Shown here piece by piece: positions 55,643-64,000 of a stretch of 64,000 nt of DNA; positions within the stretch are counted from its first letter, which is position 1; every line of letters starts with the position of its first letter. This DNA comes from Vibrio rhodolitus (GTDB taxonomy: Bacteria > Pseudomonadota > Gammaproteobacteria > Enterobacterales > Vibrionaceae). Location: positions 1 through 64,000 of the forward strand of contig NZ_QLYZ01000014.1 of the NCBI RefSeq assembly GCF_003350325.1, read 5' to 3'. Position numbers and translations under genes: made by a program. The notes beneath the pieces were generated by a model that worked only from the letters and a program-made list of their open reading frames with translations, made no database searches and was not told where the DNA came from.

Positions 55643-56622
55643 ACGTTGACTCCTTTCATGCCTTCGATGGTATAGCGCTCTCCTGCTGGGGAAAAATTAT
55701 CAATCACCTGCTGAATGTGCCTAAGTTCACTAGCTGTTAGCTTTACCTCGCAGGCAGCTAAATTATCTTTTAGGTGAGTGAGCTTTTTGGTTCCCGGTAT
55801 TGGCACGATGTCTTTCCCTTGAGCTAAAAGCCAAGCCAGCGCAATTTGTGCCGGACTACAGGATTTCTGCTTGGCTAAATCGATCACCGCTTGTGATAAA
55901 GGGCGATTGGCGTTGAGGTTGTTAGCACTAAAACGTGGCAGCGCTTTACGCGCATCGGTATTGGCAAAGGTAGCGTCAGTTTGAAAACGCCCAGTGAGAA
56001 AACCGCGACCAAGTGGCGAGTAGGGGACAAAGCCAATGCCCAATTCACGACAGGTAGGCAGTATTTCTGTTTCAACATCTCGCGTCCACAGTGAGTACTC
56101 CGTTTGTACAGCGCTGATTGGGTGAACGGCATGCGCTTTCTTTAAGGTAGCTGCACTAACTTCGGATAAACCAATATGGGCAATTTTACCGTGCTTGACC
56201 AAGTCACTTAGCGTCGCCATTGTGGTTTCTATCGATGCATTGGGGTCTAAGCGATGGATATAGTATAAGTCGATACATTCGACGCCTAATCGGCGTAAGG
56301 ATTGCTCGCAAGCACGGCGGATATAATCAGGGCTGTTGTCGATACGTCTCTGATATTCGCCCGGACGACGTACGATGCCGCATTTGGTGGCAATTTTGAT
56401 CTCCATTGAGCACTGGTTTAAAAACTTACCGATTAACTCTTCGTTATGGTGGTGCCCATATGTATCAGCTGTGTCGTAAAAGTTACACCCTAACTCAGCC
56501 GCGTGATGCAGCACAGCCAGTGATTCGCTGTCATTTCTTGGTCCGTAAAATTCACTCATTCCCATACAGCCTAACCCAAGCGCTGATACATTAAGCCCTT
56601 GTCCTAACGTTCTTTTTTCCAT
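55639..56622 (-). CDS. Aldo/keto reductase
   Basis: 327 residues, start at the second ATG because the ribosome site AGGGA abuts the first. Catalytic Asp and Tyr in FYDTADTYG, Lys in KIATKCG, His in YYIHRLD; the C-terminal [15 protein letters not shown] binds NADPH. Similar in style to YajO-like reductases. Overlaps the MFS gene by 4 bp. Divergent LysR regulator 49 bp away. Confidence 0.9.
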   Translation of the reverse strand: MEKRTLGQGLNVSALGLGCMGMSEFYGPRNDSESLAVLHHAAELGCNFYDTADTYGHHHNEELIGKFLNQCSMEIKIATKCGIVRRPGEYQRRIDNSPDYIRRACEQSLRRLGVECIDLYYIHRLDPNASIETTMATLSDLVKHGKIAHIGLSEVSAATLKKAHAVHPISAVQTEYSLWTRDVETEILPTCRELGIGFVPYSPLGRGFLTGRFQTDATFANTDARKALPRFSANNLNANRPLSQAVIDLAKQKSCSPAQIALAWLLAQGKDIVPIPGTKKLTHLKDNLAACEVKLTASELRHIQQVIDNFSPAGERYTIEGMKGVNV

Positions 56623-56671
56623 TGTCATTCCCTGCTTTTTTGTTGTACGTTTATTAGTCTAATTTTCAAAA

Positions 56672-57631
56672 ATGGAATTTTGTATGGCAAAAAGTGGTAG
56701 GTTGATTTCCGATTTCGGAAAGCTTAGTGCGACAGCTCAAGTCAATTGGGATGATGCTAAGGTATTTCTCGCCATCGCGAGGCTAGGCACATTAAGCGCA
56801 GCAGCGAAGGTGCTTGGGGTTGGTATCGCAACGGTGTCTCGCCGTTTAGAGCGCTTGGAAGAGGCTCTCGGTATACGCTTGTTCGCTCGTGATCAGCAGG
56901 GTTATAAACTCACCGATGAAGGCACTCAACTTGTGCCGCTCGCCGAATCTTTAGAACAAGCGGGTTATGCGTTAGGTGAGATCGGGCAAAGGGGTGATCA
57001 AGATGTCTCTGGGCATGTCCGCATCGCGACCGCGCAAGGTTTGGCTGACCATTTAATTATTCCCGCGTTGTCTGAGCTTATGCAGCAACATCCCAATCTC
57101 ACAATTGAAATTGTCACGGGTGTGGCGACTATTAATCTACACCGGCGAGATGCTGACATTGCTTTGAGAATGGTGAGACCTGAGCGGGGCAATGTGACGA
57201 TTCGCCGTTTAGGGCAGCTTGGTTTTGGAGTGTACGGCGCCAAAACATACTTAGAAAATCGCCCTTGCCAACTATCTAGTGCCAATTTGGCAGAGGAGAA
57301 CTTTGTCGGTTGGGTGGAAACCCATCAGCACCTTCCCGCCGCGCAATGGATAGAGAGTACGCTGCGAGGGCGTGCTTGCCAATTGCTGACCAGTAGTTTG
57401 TCTGCTCAAGTGAGTGCAGTTCGCGCGGGGATGGGGCTTGGCATACTGCCTCACTTTATTGCCCAAGAGTCAGGGTTACAGTGTGTTAGAAGTGATATTG
57501 GCTGCGATCAGCAGATTTGGTTGGTGACTCATTCTGATTTATTACATTCGCGACGAGTTCAAGTGGTTTCAAATTTCTTGAGTCAACTCGTAGAAGAGAA
57601 TCGAGAGCGGTTAGGTGGCTTTGATTATTGA
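56672..57631 (+). CDS. LysR-family regulator
   Basis: 319 residues with a start at 56672 or 56684. Helix-turn-helix in LSAAAKVLGVGIATVSRRLERLE (the GIATVSRR recognition helix) followed by the effector domain. Of the type that often controls a divergent oxidoreductase. Divergent from the aldo/keto reductase operon. No partner effector can be inferred. Confidence 0.88.
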   Translation: MEFCMAKSGRLISDFGKLSATAQVNWDDAKVFLAIARLGTLSAAAKVLGVGIATVSRRLERLEEALGIRLFARDQQGYKLTDEGTQLVPLAESLEQAGYALGEIGQRGDQDVSGHVRIATAQGLADHLIIPALSELMQQHPNLTIEIVTGVATINLHRRDADIALRMVRPERGNVTIRRLGQLGFGVYGAKTYLENRPCQLSSANLAEENFVGWVETHQHLPAAQWIESTLRGRACQLLTSSLSAQVSAVRAGMGLGILPHFIAQESGLQCVRSDIGCDQQIWLVTHSDLLHSRRVQVVSNFLSQLVEENRERLGGFDY

Positions 57632-57938
57632 TGGGCTCGTTAAAAGACACAAAACAGGATAGTTTGGTCAGACGATGATTGCAAAGTAAGTGAAAATAGC
57701 ACATATATATCTGTTTTTATGTAGAAAATAATCTATTTAAAAAATAACTGTCTATTCTGATTACAAGGTGTATAGTTAAAAGAGCTCAAATGACCGAGCT
57801 ATTAATGATACATTTAGTCAAGATCTTCTCAGTTTCCTTTCGATTCATTTCGTCATACTTATCCTGCGATAACTTTTTCTTCATTTCTGATTTAGTAGCT
57901 TCGATTTGGCTGTTTGTTTAATTTAGGTCGAGGTATAT
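57632..57938. other. Long leader region of the cold-shock gene
   Basis: 307 bp, AT-rich, without an ORF. It likely contains the promoter and the long 5' untranslated leader characteristic of cold-induced csp genes; an AGCTC/GAGCT hairpin is at about 57783-57801. No clear cold box identified. Confidence 0.5.
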
Positions 57939-58148
57939 ATGTCAAATACAACAGGTACAGTTAAGTGGTTCAACGAAACGAAAGGTTTTGGTTTTATTAC
58001 ACCTGATAACGGTGGCGCGGACGTGTTTGTACACTTCAGAGCGATCACTTCAGACGGTTTTAAAACGCTTGCTGAAGGCCAAAAAGTAAGTTTCGACATC
58101 GAGCAAGGTGGCAAAGGTCCACAAGCGGCGAATGTAACTGTACTTTAA
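57939..58148 (+). CDS. Cold-shock protein, CspA family
   Basis: 69-residue cold-shock domain RNA chaperone. RNP1 KGFGFI and RNP2 VFVHF are intact, with the usual [11 protein letters not shown] start. It binds single-stranded RNA and melts structure, probably induced by cold or stress. GAGG lies upstream of the ATG at 57939. Confidence 0.95.
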   Translation: MSNTTGTVKWFNETKGFGFITPDNGGADVFVHFRAITSDGFKTLAEGQKVSFDIEQGGKGPQAANVTVL

Positions 58149-58582
58149 TTTAGTTTAGTGGGAGGTTTCTAACCTCCTCAATTTGATATCAGCAGTAGAC
58201 AGCTTTTCTGCAGCCTCTTCTCGCGTCTTATGCACAACGCGAAGCAGCTTCACCAATGTCAAAGATAACGTGCCAGCTCATGGTCACGATACTTCTGGTC
58301 TACCCCTAAAGTCACTGAACACAATGCAATAAACGATGAGTGTTGATTGGAGATTATTAGCCCGATCTTAACTGCTCGTCTTATTAGTATTTGTTGTTTA
58401 AGCAAAATGGAATAAAGGTTTTGAAACAAAAAAGCCCAGCAGCCAGAACCAAGAAAACGATTGGTGAAGCGAAAGATGATAAAGCCATCAACATTCATCA
58501 GGTAAGACGAAAAATAGAAGACATTCCATTAGAACGAGAGCAGAACAAGCATTTCGAGCTTTGATTTAAGAGGACAATATTT
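58149..58582. other. Region with gene fragments after the cold-shock gene
   Basis: 434 bp. Contains a minus-strand GNAT-like fragment (listed separately) and a plus-strand frame at 58421-58564 (47 codons from TTG, KQKSPAARTKKTIGEAKDD...) with AAAGG too close to the start to be convincing. No intact gene. Confidence 0.4.
58259..58345 (-). pseudogene. Possible GNAT acetyltransferase fragment
   Basis: On the minus strand the frame reads SVTLGVDQKYRDHELARYL then stops. The pattern of hydrophobic strand, VDxxYR, and xLAxxL matches motif A of GNAT acetyltransferases, where acetyl-CoA binds, but the Gly residues of the loop are missing and the frame ends. Likely a remnant; may be chance. Confidence 0.3.
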
Positions 58583-58786
58583 ATGAGAAAGCCAAGAAGA
58601 GCCCCAAAGAAAAAACCATGGAAAGGCGAAAATGAAGATCGCTTTACTAAGATGGTTGCTGAGTACCATGCAGCACAAGCTGAATTGGCTACCATGGAAG
58701 CTGGAACGGAAGAGCACGCTAAACAGCAAAAACACTTTGAAAATTTGTTCGCGAGTGCTGAGCGTTTCTTTAACCAGCATCAGTAA
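58583..58786 (+). CDS. Small basic hypothetical protein
   Basis: 67 residues with AGAGGACAA before the ATG. An N-terminal basic stretch (KPRRAPKKKPWKG) and a helical C-terminal half rich in Ala, Glu, His, Gln. Perhaps nucleic acid-binding. Lies downstream of the cold-shock gene. Not recognised. Confidence 0.6.
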   Translation: MRKPRRAPKKKPWKGENEDRFTKMVAEYHAAQAELATMEAGTEEHAKQQKHFENLFASAERFFNQHQ

Positions 58787-59033
58787 TCCCTCCACTCTTG
58801 CTCTTTGTGTTTATGAGCCAAACGAGCAAGCGTAATATAACTTCACACCTGGGTAAGGTGTGAAGGTGTAGTGACACGCTCGACTATTAAGCTTTATGCT
58901 AGGTAGTCAGATCTGCCAATGCTGTCACCTATATAACTTCACCGAGTCCAATATCTCCAATTAAGATAGAAAAAAACTGCATCCTTTGACGACTTCATCC
59001 GTGATAGAGATAAATCGTATTGAGGATATCCAA

Positions 59034-60023
59034 ATGTTGGAAGTTTTTACCCTATTAGCGAATTGGCTTACCTACTCAGTTTTTGGTTTGCATTCAGGCA
59101 CAGCGCTAGCTGAAGGTGTTTATTTTTTCATTGAAGATACCAGTAAAATTTTAGTATTGCTGGTGGTGTTGATTTACGTTATCTCGGCATTAAGGGCGAG
59201 TCTAAGCGTAGATAAAGTGAGAGACTATCTGCAGGGTAAGCATCGTGGTGTAGGTTATGTTGCGGGGTCGCTGTTTGGCGCCATCACACCGTTTTGTTCT
59301 TGCAGTTCTATTCCCCTGTTTATGGGCTTTGTTTCAGCGCGAATTCCCATTGGCGTGACCATTTCATTTCTAATTACTTCACCACTGATTAATGAAGTGG
59401 TAGTGATTATGCTAGGTAGTGCACTCGGCATTAGATTTACCATTATGTACGTAGCGATTGGTATGTTGCTTGGCATCGCCGCTGGTGTAATTGTTGACGC
59501 GCTTCAAGCCCAGCGTTGGCTCCAGCCCTTTCTTGCAAAAGCCTACTTACAAGCAGATAACGCGGAGTTAAGCAGCACCCTAATCCAATCACCCTCTAAA
59601 TTAAGTGTTAAACAACGTCACCAATTTGCACTCAATGAAACAACGACAATATTTAAACGTATTTGGCTGTGGGTATTAATTGGTGTCGGCATCGGGGCTT
59701 TTATTCATGGTTATGTTCCTGCCCACTGGTTTGAGCAAAATTTGGCACATGGTCAATGGTGGACAGTGCCGCTGGCAACACTAAGTGCAATTCCAATCTA
59801 TACCAACGCGTCAGGTATTGTGCCGGTAATGGCCTCTTTACTCGATAAGGGGATGCCGCTAGGAACGACACTAGCATTTTGTATGGGGGCTGTAGCGGTC
59901 AGTCTTCCAGAGTTCATGATCCTTAAGCAGGTGATGCAGTATCGATTTCTAGCTGTGATTGCTAGCTACTTATTTATTGCCATATCTCTTACAGGTTGGC
60001 TGTTCAATTATTTCCATTTTTAG
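59034..60023 (+). CDS. Permease, DUF318/ArsP-like
   Basis: 329 residues from the ATG at 59034 (GAGGATATCC upstream) with about eight hydrophobic segments. The conserved motif TPFCSCSSIPLF has two Cys in CxC arrangement, and the second half holds LSAIPIYTNASGIVP. Members include organoarsenical efflux permease ArsP and uncharacterised permeases paired with thioredoxins. Cargo unknown. It starts a three-gene operon with a thioredoxin and an ECF sigma factor. Confidence 0.82.
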   Translation: MLEVFTLLANWLTYSVFGLHSGTALAEGVYFFIEDTSKILVLLVVLIYVISALRASLSVDKVRDYLQGKHRGVGYVAGSLFGAITPFCSCSSIPLFMGFVSARIPIGVTISFLITSPLINEVVVIMLGSALGIRFTIMYVAIGMLLGIAAGVIVDALQAQRWLQPFLAKAYLQADNAELSSTLIQSPSKLSVKQRHQFALNETTTIFKRIWLWVLIGVGIGAFIHGYVPAHWFEQNLAHGQWWTVPLATLSAIPIYTNASGIVPVMASLLDKGMPLGTTLAFCMGAVAVSLPEFMILKQVMQYRFLAVIASYLFIAISLTGWLFNYFHF

Positions 60024-60052
60024 TACTAAACATTACTTTGTAGGAGTCATAT

Positions 60053-60301
60053 ATGAAAACAGTTCAAGTTTTTGGTTCGGGCTGTAAGAACTGTAAGGTA
60101 ACTGCCGAGCGGTTTACTGAGGTTGCGCAAGAGCTAGGCTTAGCGATTAACGTCGAAAAAGTAACTAGTTTAGAGTTGATCATGCAAGCAGGGGTGATGA
60201 GTACACCGGGAGTGGCAATTGATGGGATGGTGAAACATAGCGGCTCAGTACCTTCGCTTGATCTGGTTCATCAATTACTCGCTGAAAGTGTAGTAGGTTG
60301 A
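60053..60301 (+). CDS. Small thioredoxin-like protein
   Basis: 82 residues, GCKNC active-site motif near the N-terminus (residues 10-14), single thioredoxin fold of the TM0996/MTH895 type. No signal peptide, so cytosolic. Spaced 29 bp from the permease. These often accompany DUF318 permeases and may reduce thiols during metalloid transport. The conserved cis-Pro is in MSTPGVAID. Confidence 0.85.
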   Translation: MKTVQVFGSGCKNCKVTAERFTEVAQELGLAINVEKVTSLELIMQAGVMSTPGVAIDGMVKHSGSVPSLDLVHQLLAESVVG

Positions 60302-60357
60302 AATTGAGTTATTAAGTACCTTAGCGATGCTAGGGTGCTCATCATTGAGGCAAACAA

Positions 60358-60906
60358 ATGAAGTGTCTGATGGAGGCGTGGAATCGCACCGAGCGAAGCT
60401 TGTATCATTGGCTATTTAAGCAAACACACAATCAGCATGAGGCGGAAGACATTATGCAAGAAGTGTTTCTCAAAGCCATGAGCCACAGTGAACGCTTTTG
60501 TACTTTAAATGATGGTAAATCTTGGTTGTTCAAAGTGGCAAAGAATCATTTGATCGATACTTTAAGACGCCGTATTGAGTTAGCCGATATTGATGAGTTG
60601 GCATCAAGCTATAATGGGTCTGAAAGCAATCCGACAACTGTTCCTGTCGTGCAGTTGCAAAAGTGTTTACCTAGAGTGCTGAGTCAGTTGGATCATCAAG
60701 ATCGCGATATCATCGAGAGCTGTGATCTCAACGGGATGCTGCAAAGCGAATACGCACAGAAACAACAAGTAAGCTTACCTGCGGTGAAGTCTCGTTTGCG
60801 CAGAGCAAGAATGGAACTTAAGCAGCGATTGGTCCATGAATGTAAGGTCACCCAAGATCAAATAGGTGTTTGTTGCTTCAGATCCTTGGAGTTGAGCACG
60901 GGCTAG
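60358..60906 (+). CDS. ECF sigma factor, SigZ-like
   Basis: 182 residues. Region 2 (HNQHEAEDIMQEVFLKAM, SWLFKVAKNHLIDTLRRR) and region 4 (LPAVKSRLRRARMELKQRL) are visible. The C-terminal tail has three cysteines (HECKV...GVCCF) in a pattern that could bind a metal or metalloid. SigZ-type sigma factors are encoded beside permease-thioredoxin pairs in several bacteria. No anti-sigma gene is nearby, so the tail may sense the cargo itself. Confidence 0.82.
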   Translation: MKCLMEAWNRTERSLYHWLFKQTHNQHEAEDIMQEVFLKAMSHSERFCTLNDGKSWLFKVAKNHLIDTLRRRIELADIDELASSYNGSESNPTTVPVVQLQKCLPRVLSQLDHQDRDIIESCDLNGMLQSEYAQKQQVSLPAVKSRLRRARMELKQRLVHECKVTQDQIGVCCFRSLELSTG

Positions 60907-60915
60907 GCGAGGTAT

Positions 60916-60951
60916 GCCGTCGAAGGTAGATATTTTTCGGTTCTTCGACGG
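60916..60951. terminator. Stem-loop between convergent genes
   Basis: GCCGTCGAAG and CTTCGACGGC form a 10-bp stem with a 16-nt loop. No T-run follows, so termination is likely only moderate or the structure stabilises mRNA. Confidence 0.45.
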
Positions 60952-60975
60952 CTATAGTGAATTTACAAACATCGA

Positions 60976-61191
60976 TTATGTCGCATAAGGTTGAGTCGTA
61001 AAATCAACGCCTTGGTAGCGTTCCGAGAGTTTGGTTTTGGCTTTCTTTTTCTTGCGCCGTTTAATGGGTTTGGGTTGTGCTGTGGTTTGTTGAATCGCTT
61101 GCGCGTGCTCTTTCGCAGAGCGGAGGAACTTATCAGACTTCATCGCCTGCTTTCTTAGAGCGTTTAATTTCTCTAGTCGGTCTTTCAGCAT
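60976..61191 (-). CDS. Small basic hypothetical protein
   Basis: 71 residues, GAGGTGATTT before the ATG. The chain is strongly basic in the middle (PKPIKRRKKKKAKTK). Helical N-terminus. Likely nucleic-acid-binding or ribosome-associated but not recognised. Convergent with the sigma factor. Confidence 0.6.
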   Translation of the reverse strand: MLKDRLEKLNALRKQAMKSDKFLRSAKEHAQAIQQTTAQPKPIKRRKKKKAKTKLSERYQGVDFTTQPYAT

Positions 61192-61311
61192 AAATCACCT
61201 CGTGGTTCACAATGCCAATTAACAACTTAATTATAACATTTTCATGCTGTTAGAGTGTGATGTGCTACGCAAATAGACGGGGTTTATCGCTGACTAGAAA
61301 AGCAAAAACAA

Positions 61312-61338
61312 AAAGAGCATGGCTTGGCATGCTCTTTC
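61312..61338 (-). terminator. Terminator of the M14 peptidase gene
   Basis: AAAGAGCATG and CATGCTCTTT form a 10-bp stem; on the minus strand TTTTTGTTTTTG follows. Confidence 0.85.
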
Positions 61339-61382
61339 GTAAATGAAGCGCTTAAATGCGCTCGTGCTGGTGTTGGTTTGAA

Positions 61383-62300
61383 TTAGCTCTTGCTTAGAAC
61401 GTAATCCAGACCACCAATGATTGCAGCTACTTGGGCTTGATTGCACTCTTCATTGGTGACTTTCGGGCTGTCTGGGTAAACTTCGGTCGTCGTGTGGTAT
61501 TGGCAGTTGCTTACACCACCGCATAGACCGAGCTTAACCATAGGGTAAAGGATCACACCTTCTTGAACCACATCAGAGCCAATTATTTGCCCTTTACTAT
61601 CTGCTGGCGCAATGTGAGTCACTTTGGCAACTGATGCAATGACAGCGGCTTGGAATTCTGCTTGCGGGTTCTCTGTGTCACCTACGGTGTAAAAACCATC
61701 AGGAATGATATCTTCTTCGTACTCAACGCCATCACGTGCTGCCAGAGCAGGGCGAAACTCGGTCTCATCAGTATCAGTGGTTTCGTGTAGATCGAAGTGC
61801 ACCAAAACATCACCAATACTCGCGACCAGTGATTGTAGCGCCGCCGATTCTTCTGCAGGGCTATCGGCATAAAACGAGCGGTTCGGGTCAATTGCCAGTG
61901 GGTTCCAACGGTTAATCGTTTCGTAACCCCAAGGGCTGACACATGGTGCAATCACAATGTTGAAGTGCTGGCTGTAAGTTTCTAAATGTTGGTCTGCAAA
62001 CAGCAGAGCCCCTTGCACACCACTGGTTTCGTAACCATGTACACCACCTGAGATCAGTACCGTTGGTTTGCTCTCATCCCAGTTATTGCTCTTGATTGAG
62101 AATAGTGGGAAACGCTTAGCATCGTAAGAGAGTGCGCCGTAATGCTCGACATTAAAGCGTGCTTTCAACGCTTCGATTTTTGGCAAAACTTCTTCGCTGT
62201 AAAGGCGTTTTACTTGCGTGCTTTCGCGCCATGCATGGCGGTCTTGCTCGGTCCATTTTTGACCAGGAGTGCCAATTGGGTAAGTTGCTTGTGTATTCAT
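61383..62300 (-). CDS. M14-family zinc carboxypeptidase
   Basis: 305 residues. Zinc ligands His88 and Glu91 in GGVHGYET and a later His in HFDLHET; substrate-binding motif PNRSF; likely catalytic Glu is in the C-terminal part (TTTEVYPDS). No signal peptide, so cytosolic, like succinylglutamate desuccinylase/aspartoacylase-type M14 enzymes. Substrate unknown. Monocistronic with a terminator. Confidence 0.85.
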   Translation of the reverse strand: MNTQATYPIGTPGQKWTEQDRHAWRESTQVKRLYSEEVLPKIEALKARFNVEHYGALSYDAKRFPLFSIKSNNWDESKPTVLISGGVHGYETSGVQGALLFADQHLETYSQHFNIVIAPCVSPWGYETINRWNPLAIDPNRSFYADSPAEESAALQSLVASIGDVLVHFDLHETTDTDETEFRPALAARDGVEYEEDIIPDGFYTVGDTENPQAEFQAAVIASVAKVTHIAPADSKGQIIGSDVVQEGVILYPMVKLGLCGGVSNCQYHTTTEVYPDSPKVTNEECNQAQVAAIIGGLDYVLSKS

Positions 62301-62378
62301 GGTGACTTTTTATATTCGTTAGTTGTGCCAGCAGCATAGCGATTGAGAGATGGCGATGCAAAAACATTTACTGTGTGG

Positions 62379-63029
62379 TTAGTCAATTGAGGCGGCAAGC
62401 TCGCGCAGCACTTGCACATAGACCTCAATATTTTGCGCACCTGATACAAGGTGTTTGTGCGCGAAGATAATTGCGGGCACTGCGGTAATACCGGCTTCAA
62501 GCCACTGCTGTTCGGTTTTCGCTACGGCTTGCGCCCAGTCTTTGTCTTGAATGACGGTCTCGGCGATTGAGCGCTCTAATCCAATATTGGCGGCGATATT
62601 GAGCAGGTTATTAGGCTCCGCAATATTTTGATTTTGCGTAAAGTAAGCGTCAAACAAAGCCGCTTGCAGGGCAGGCTGTTGGTTTTGGCTTTGTGCCCAC
62701 AGCAGCAGTTGATGGGCTTGGCGCGTGTTGTAGATCCGCATGCTATCAGTGAAATGAAAGTCAAAACCGACGTCTTTGCCAAGTTGAGTCAAGGTTGCAC
62801 GAGCCATTTCACTGGCTTTTGGCGTGGTGCCGTATTTTTCGGCTAAATGCTCACGTAAGTTTTGCCCCTGTATGGGCATGGCAGGGTTTAGCTCAAATGG
62901 GTGCCAATAGATATCGGCTGAGATGTCTGGTTGGACGAGATCCAGAGCCTTACACAGTCGCTTGTAGCCAATTACGCACCATGGGCAGACTATGTCAGAA
63001 ACAATATCAATTCGTATAGTTTTCAACAT
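62379..63029 (-). CDS. DsbA-family oxidoreductase (FrnE-like)
   Basis: 216 residues with start at 63029 (GGAGGCTG). The active site CPWC in DIVCPWCVIG lies near the N-terminus, followed by the helical insertion and the cis-Pro loop GITAVPAII. No signal peptide, so a cytosolic FrnE/HCCA isomerase type involved in thiol-disulfide exchange. Monocistronic. Confidence 0.87.
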   Translation of the reverse strand: MLKTIRIDIVSDIVCPWCVIGYKRLCKALDLVQPDISADIYWHPFELNPAMPIQGQNLREHLAEKYGTTPKASEMARATLTQLGKDVGFDFHFTDSMRIYNTRQAHQLLLWAQSQNQQPALQAALFDAYFTQNQNIAEPNNLLNIAANIGLERSIAETVIQDKDWAQAVAKTEQQWLEAGITAVPAIIFAHKHLVSGAQNIEVYVQVLRELAASID

Positions 63030-63215
63030 CAGCCTCCGAGCTAGCAATTCGATACTTAAACCAAGCGTTATCGCTGGGCGAGAGTAAGTACTAAGTGTAA
63101 GTCAGATGGGCTGATTTGTTGGCGAGTTCTCACGCTAAAGCGCGATAAGCTTGCCAACATCATGAGTTAACGAAAGAAAAAATAGCAAGATGCTTGAACA
63201 GATAAGACGCGCTCG

Positions 63216-63830
63216 TTACTTAAGAGAGGTTTTGCCGTACACACTTTCAGTCAAGGCGCTAAACGAAACGTGATCGCCAGCAAACAGATCGTTGATTACG
63301 GTTTCTAGTTTGCCGCCAGAGAGTACTCGGCGACGCGCTTCACGCACTCTCAAGACAAGCTGAAGCTCTTTTTCCAGATCGCTTGGCTGCTCTGGTGACC
63401 ATTGCGCAATACGTTTACCCAACTTAGATTGTTGTAGTACTGGGTTTAGTGTTGGTAGCTCAGCTAACAGCACACGATACAAATCTTGTTTTTGTTCATG
63501 AGGCGCATCGCTTTGAGCCAGACGATTGAATAGCGCAGTGGCTAATTCATTCAGAACAACAAAACCTGCTTGCGTCGGCAGTTTAGTTTGTACTCGACTT
63601 GAGACTTCCAGCATTGATACCTTGGTTTGTGGCAGGTAACTTATAGAGGTTAGACAATCAAAAGGTAGCCACAGCAGTTTGCCTGCTTCGACGGCAAATT
63701 CGTGTTTGCCCAATCTCACTAAGGCTAATCCTTCTTCGACACGCAATAAGCAATGTTTAAGCAGCTTTTTACGAGAAGTAATTGATAAAAAGCGAAATTC
63801 TGTTGTCTGAAGAGAGATAGAGTAGTGCAT
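63216..63830 (-). CDS. AraC-like protein with shortened DNA-binding region
   Basis: 204 residues. The N-terminal part (about 15-110) is a cupin-like sensor as in AraC regulators. In the rest only one helix-turn-helix-like unit is recognisable, near the end (REARRRVLSGGKLETVINDL...FSALTESVYGKTSL). AraC proteins normally have two such units in about 100 residues. Either a diverged DNA-binding domain or a co-regulator without a first HTH. The ATG is adjacent to the window edge region; no partner seen. Confidence 0.55.
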   Translation of the reverse strand: MHYSISLQTTEFRFLSITSRKKLLKHCLLRVEEGLALVRLGKHEFAVEAGKLLWLPFDCLTSISYLPQTKVSMLEVSSRVQTKLPTQAGFVVLNELATALFNRLAQSDAPHEQKQDLYRVLLAELPTLNPVLQQSKLGKRIAQWSPEQPSDLEKELQLVLRVREARRRVLSGGKLETVINDLFAGDHVSFSALTESVYGKTSLK

Positions 63831-64000
63831 GGAAAAACTCGGTTTTTTTGGGGCGCTAAGAGTAGCGTGTCTGAGCTAAAAAAGCCATATTGGTAACGCA
63901 ATCTGCGGCTAATCCGGTTGGTATTCTGGTCTGACCTTACTGATTATGTGCGTATGTTAGCTGCCAAGAAGCAATTCTATGCGTAGAATGACCGCGATTT

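Noticed and set aside
58421..58564. 47-codon TTG-initiated basic frame before the small gene at 58583
   Set aside because: AAAGG is only 2 nt from the TTG, the frame has no other start, and no family is recognisable; left as part of the fragment region.

Overview
The window looks like part of the smaller chromosome of a Vibrio or a close relative. Evidence: Vibrio-type gene content (uhpABC joined to afuABC, tnaC-tnaA-tnaB, many paired regulators and transporters, orphan chemotaxis receptors), moderate GC, dense coding and strong Shine-Dalgarno sites. There is no rRNA, tRNA, phage, CRISPR array or recognisable insertion sequence. Assignments rest on motifs read by eye; no database search was run.

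Layout. 1-9.2 kb: a GntR regulator, then on the minus strand uhpA-uhpB-uhpC-afuA-afuB-afuC, a hexose-phosphate sensor wired to an ABC importer instead of a UhpT antiporter. 9.3-11.3 kb: a Bcr/CflA exporter translationally coupled to a serine-resolvase-like protein that has lost catalytic residues, with 17-bp-spaced repeats over its likely promoter. 11.5-18.3 kb: a small outer-membrane barrel, a chemoreceptor, and the tryptophanase operon with a 34-codon tnaC leader. 18.3-26.4 kb: TrmH methyltransferase, DUF2750, a compact chemoreceptor, a Crp/Fnr regulator with an SDR/DUF2141/VTT operon, and a large secreted protein with an EF-hand. 26.5-35.3 kb: ornithine cyclodeaminase with an Lrp regulator, aldo/keto reductase, EamA exporter, second Lrp, OsmC protein, pyrC, and a MOSC-reductase-ferredoxin fusion. 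35.3-37.6 kb: an AT-rich accessory patch bounded by three copies of a structured repeat of about 178 bp (two direct, one inverted), holding a membrane protein, a small ORF and a decayed gene. 37.6-44.9 kb: ordinary metabolic and regulatory genes, including NUDIX, LysR/DoxX and SelO.

45.0-52.5 kb is the most coherent system: a zinc-acquisition island. znuA diverges from znuC-znuB, DUF1826, zur, a COG0523 GTPase, zevA and zevB across a perfect 20-bp Zur-box-like palindrome. A Cys/His-rich protein built from two 38-residue repeats converges on the end. It joins two zinc importers, the zinc sensor, a metallochaperone-type GTPase, a possible metal enzyme and a possible zinc buffer.

52.6-64 kb: a LysE exporter with a GlxA-type AraC regulator, an MFS/aldo-keto reductase operon with a LysR regulator, a cold-shock gene, a permease/thioredoxin/ECF sigma operon, an M14 peptidase, a DsbA-like protein and a degenerate AraC protein.
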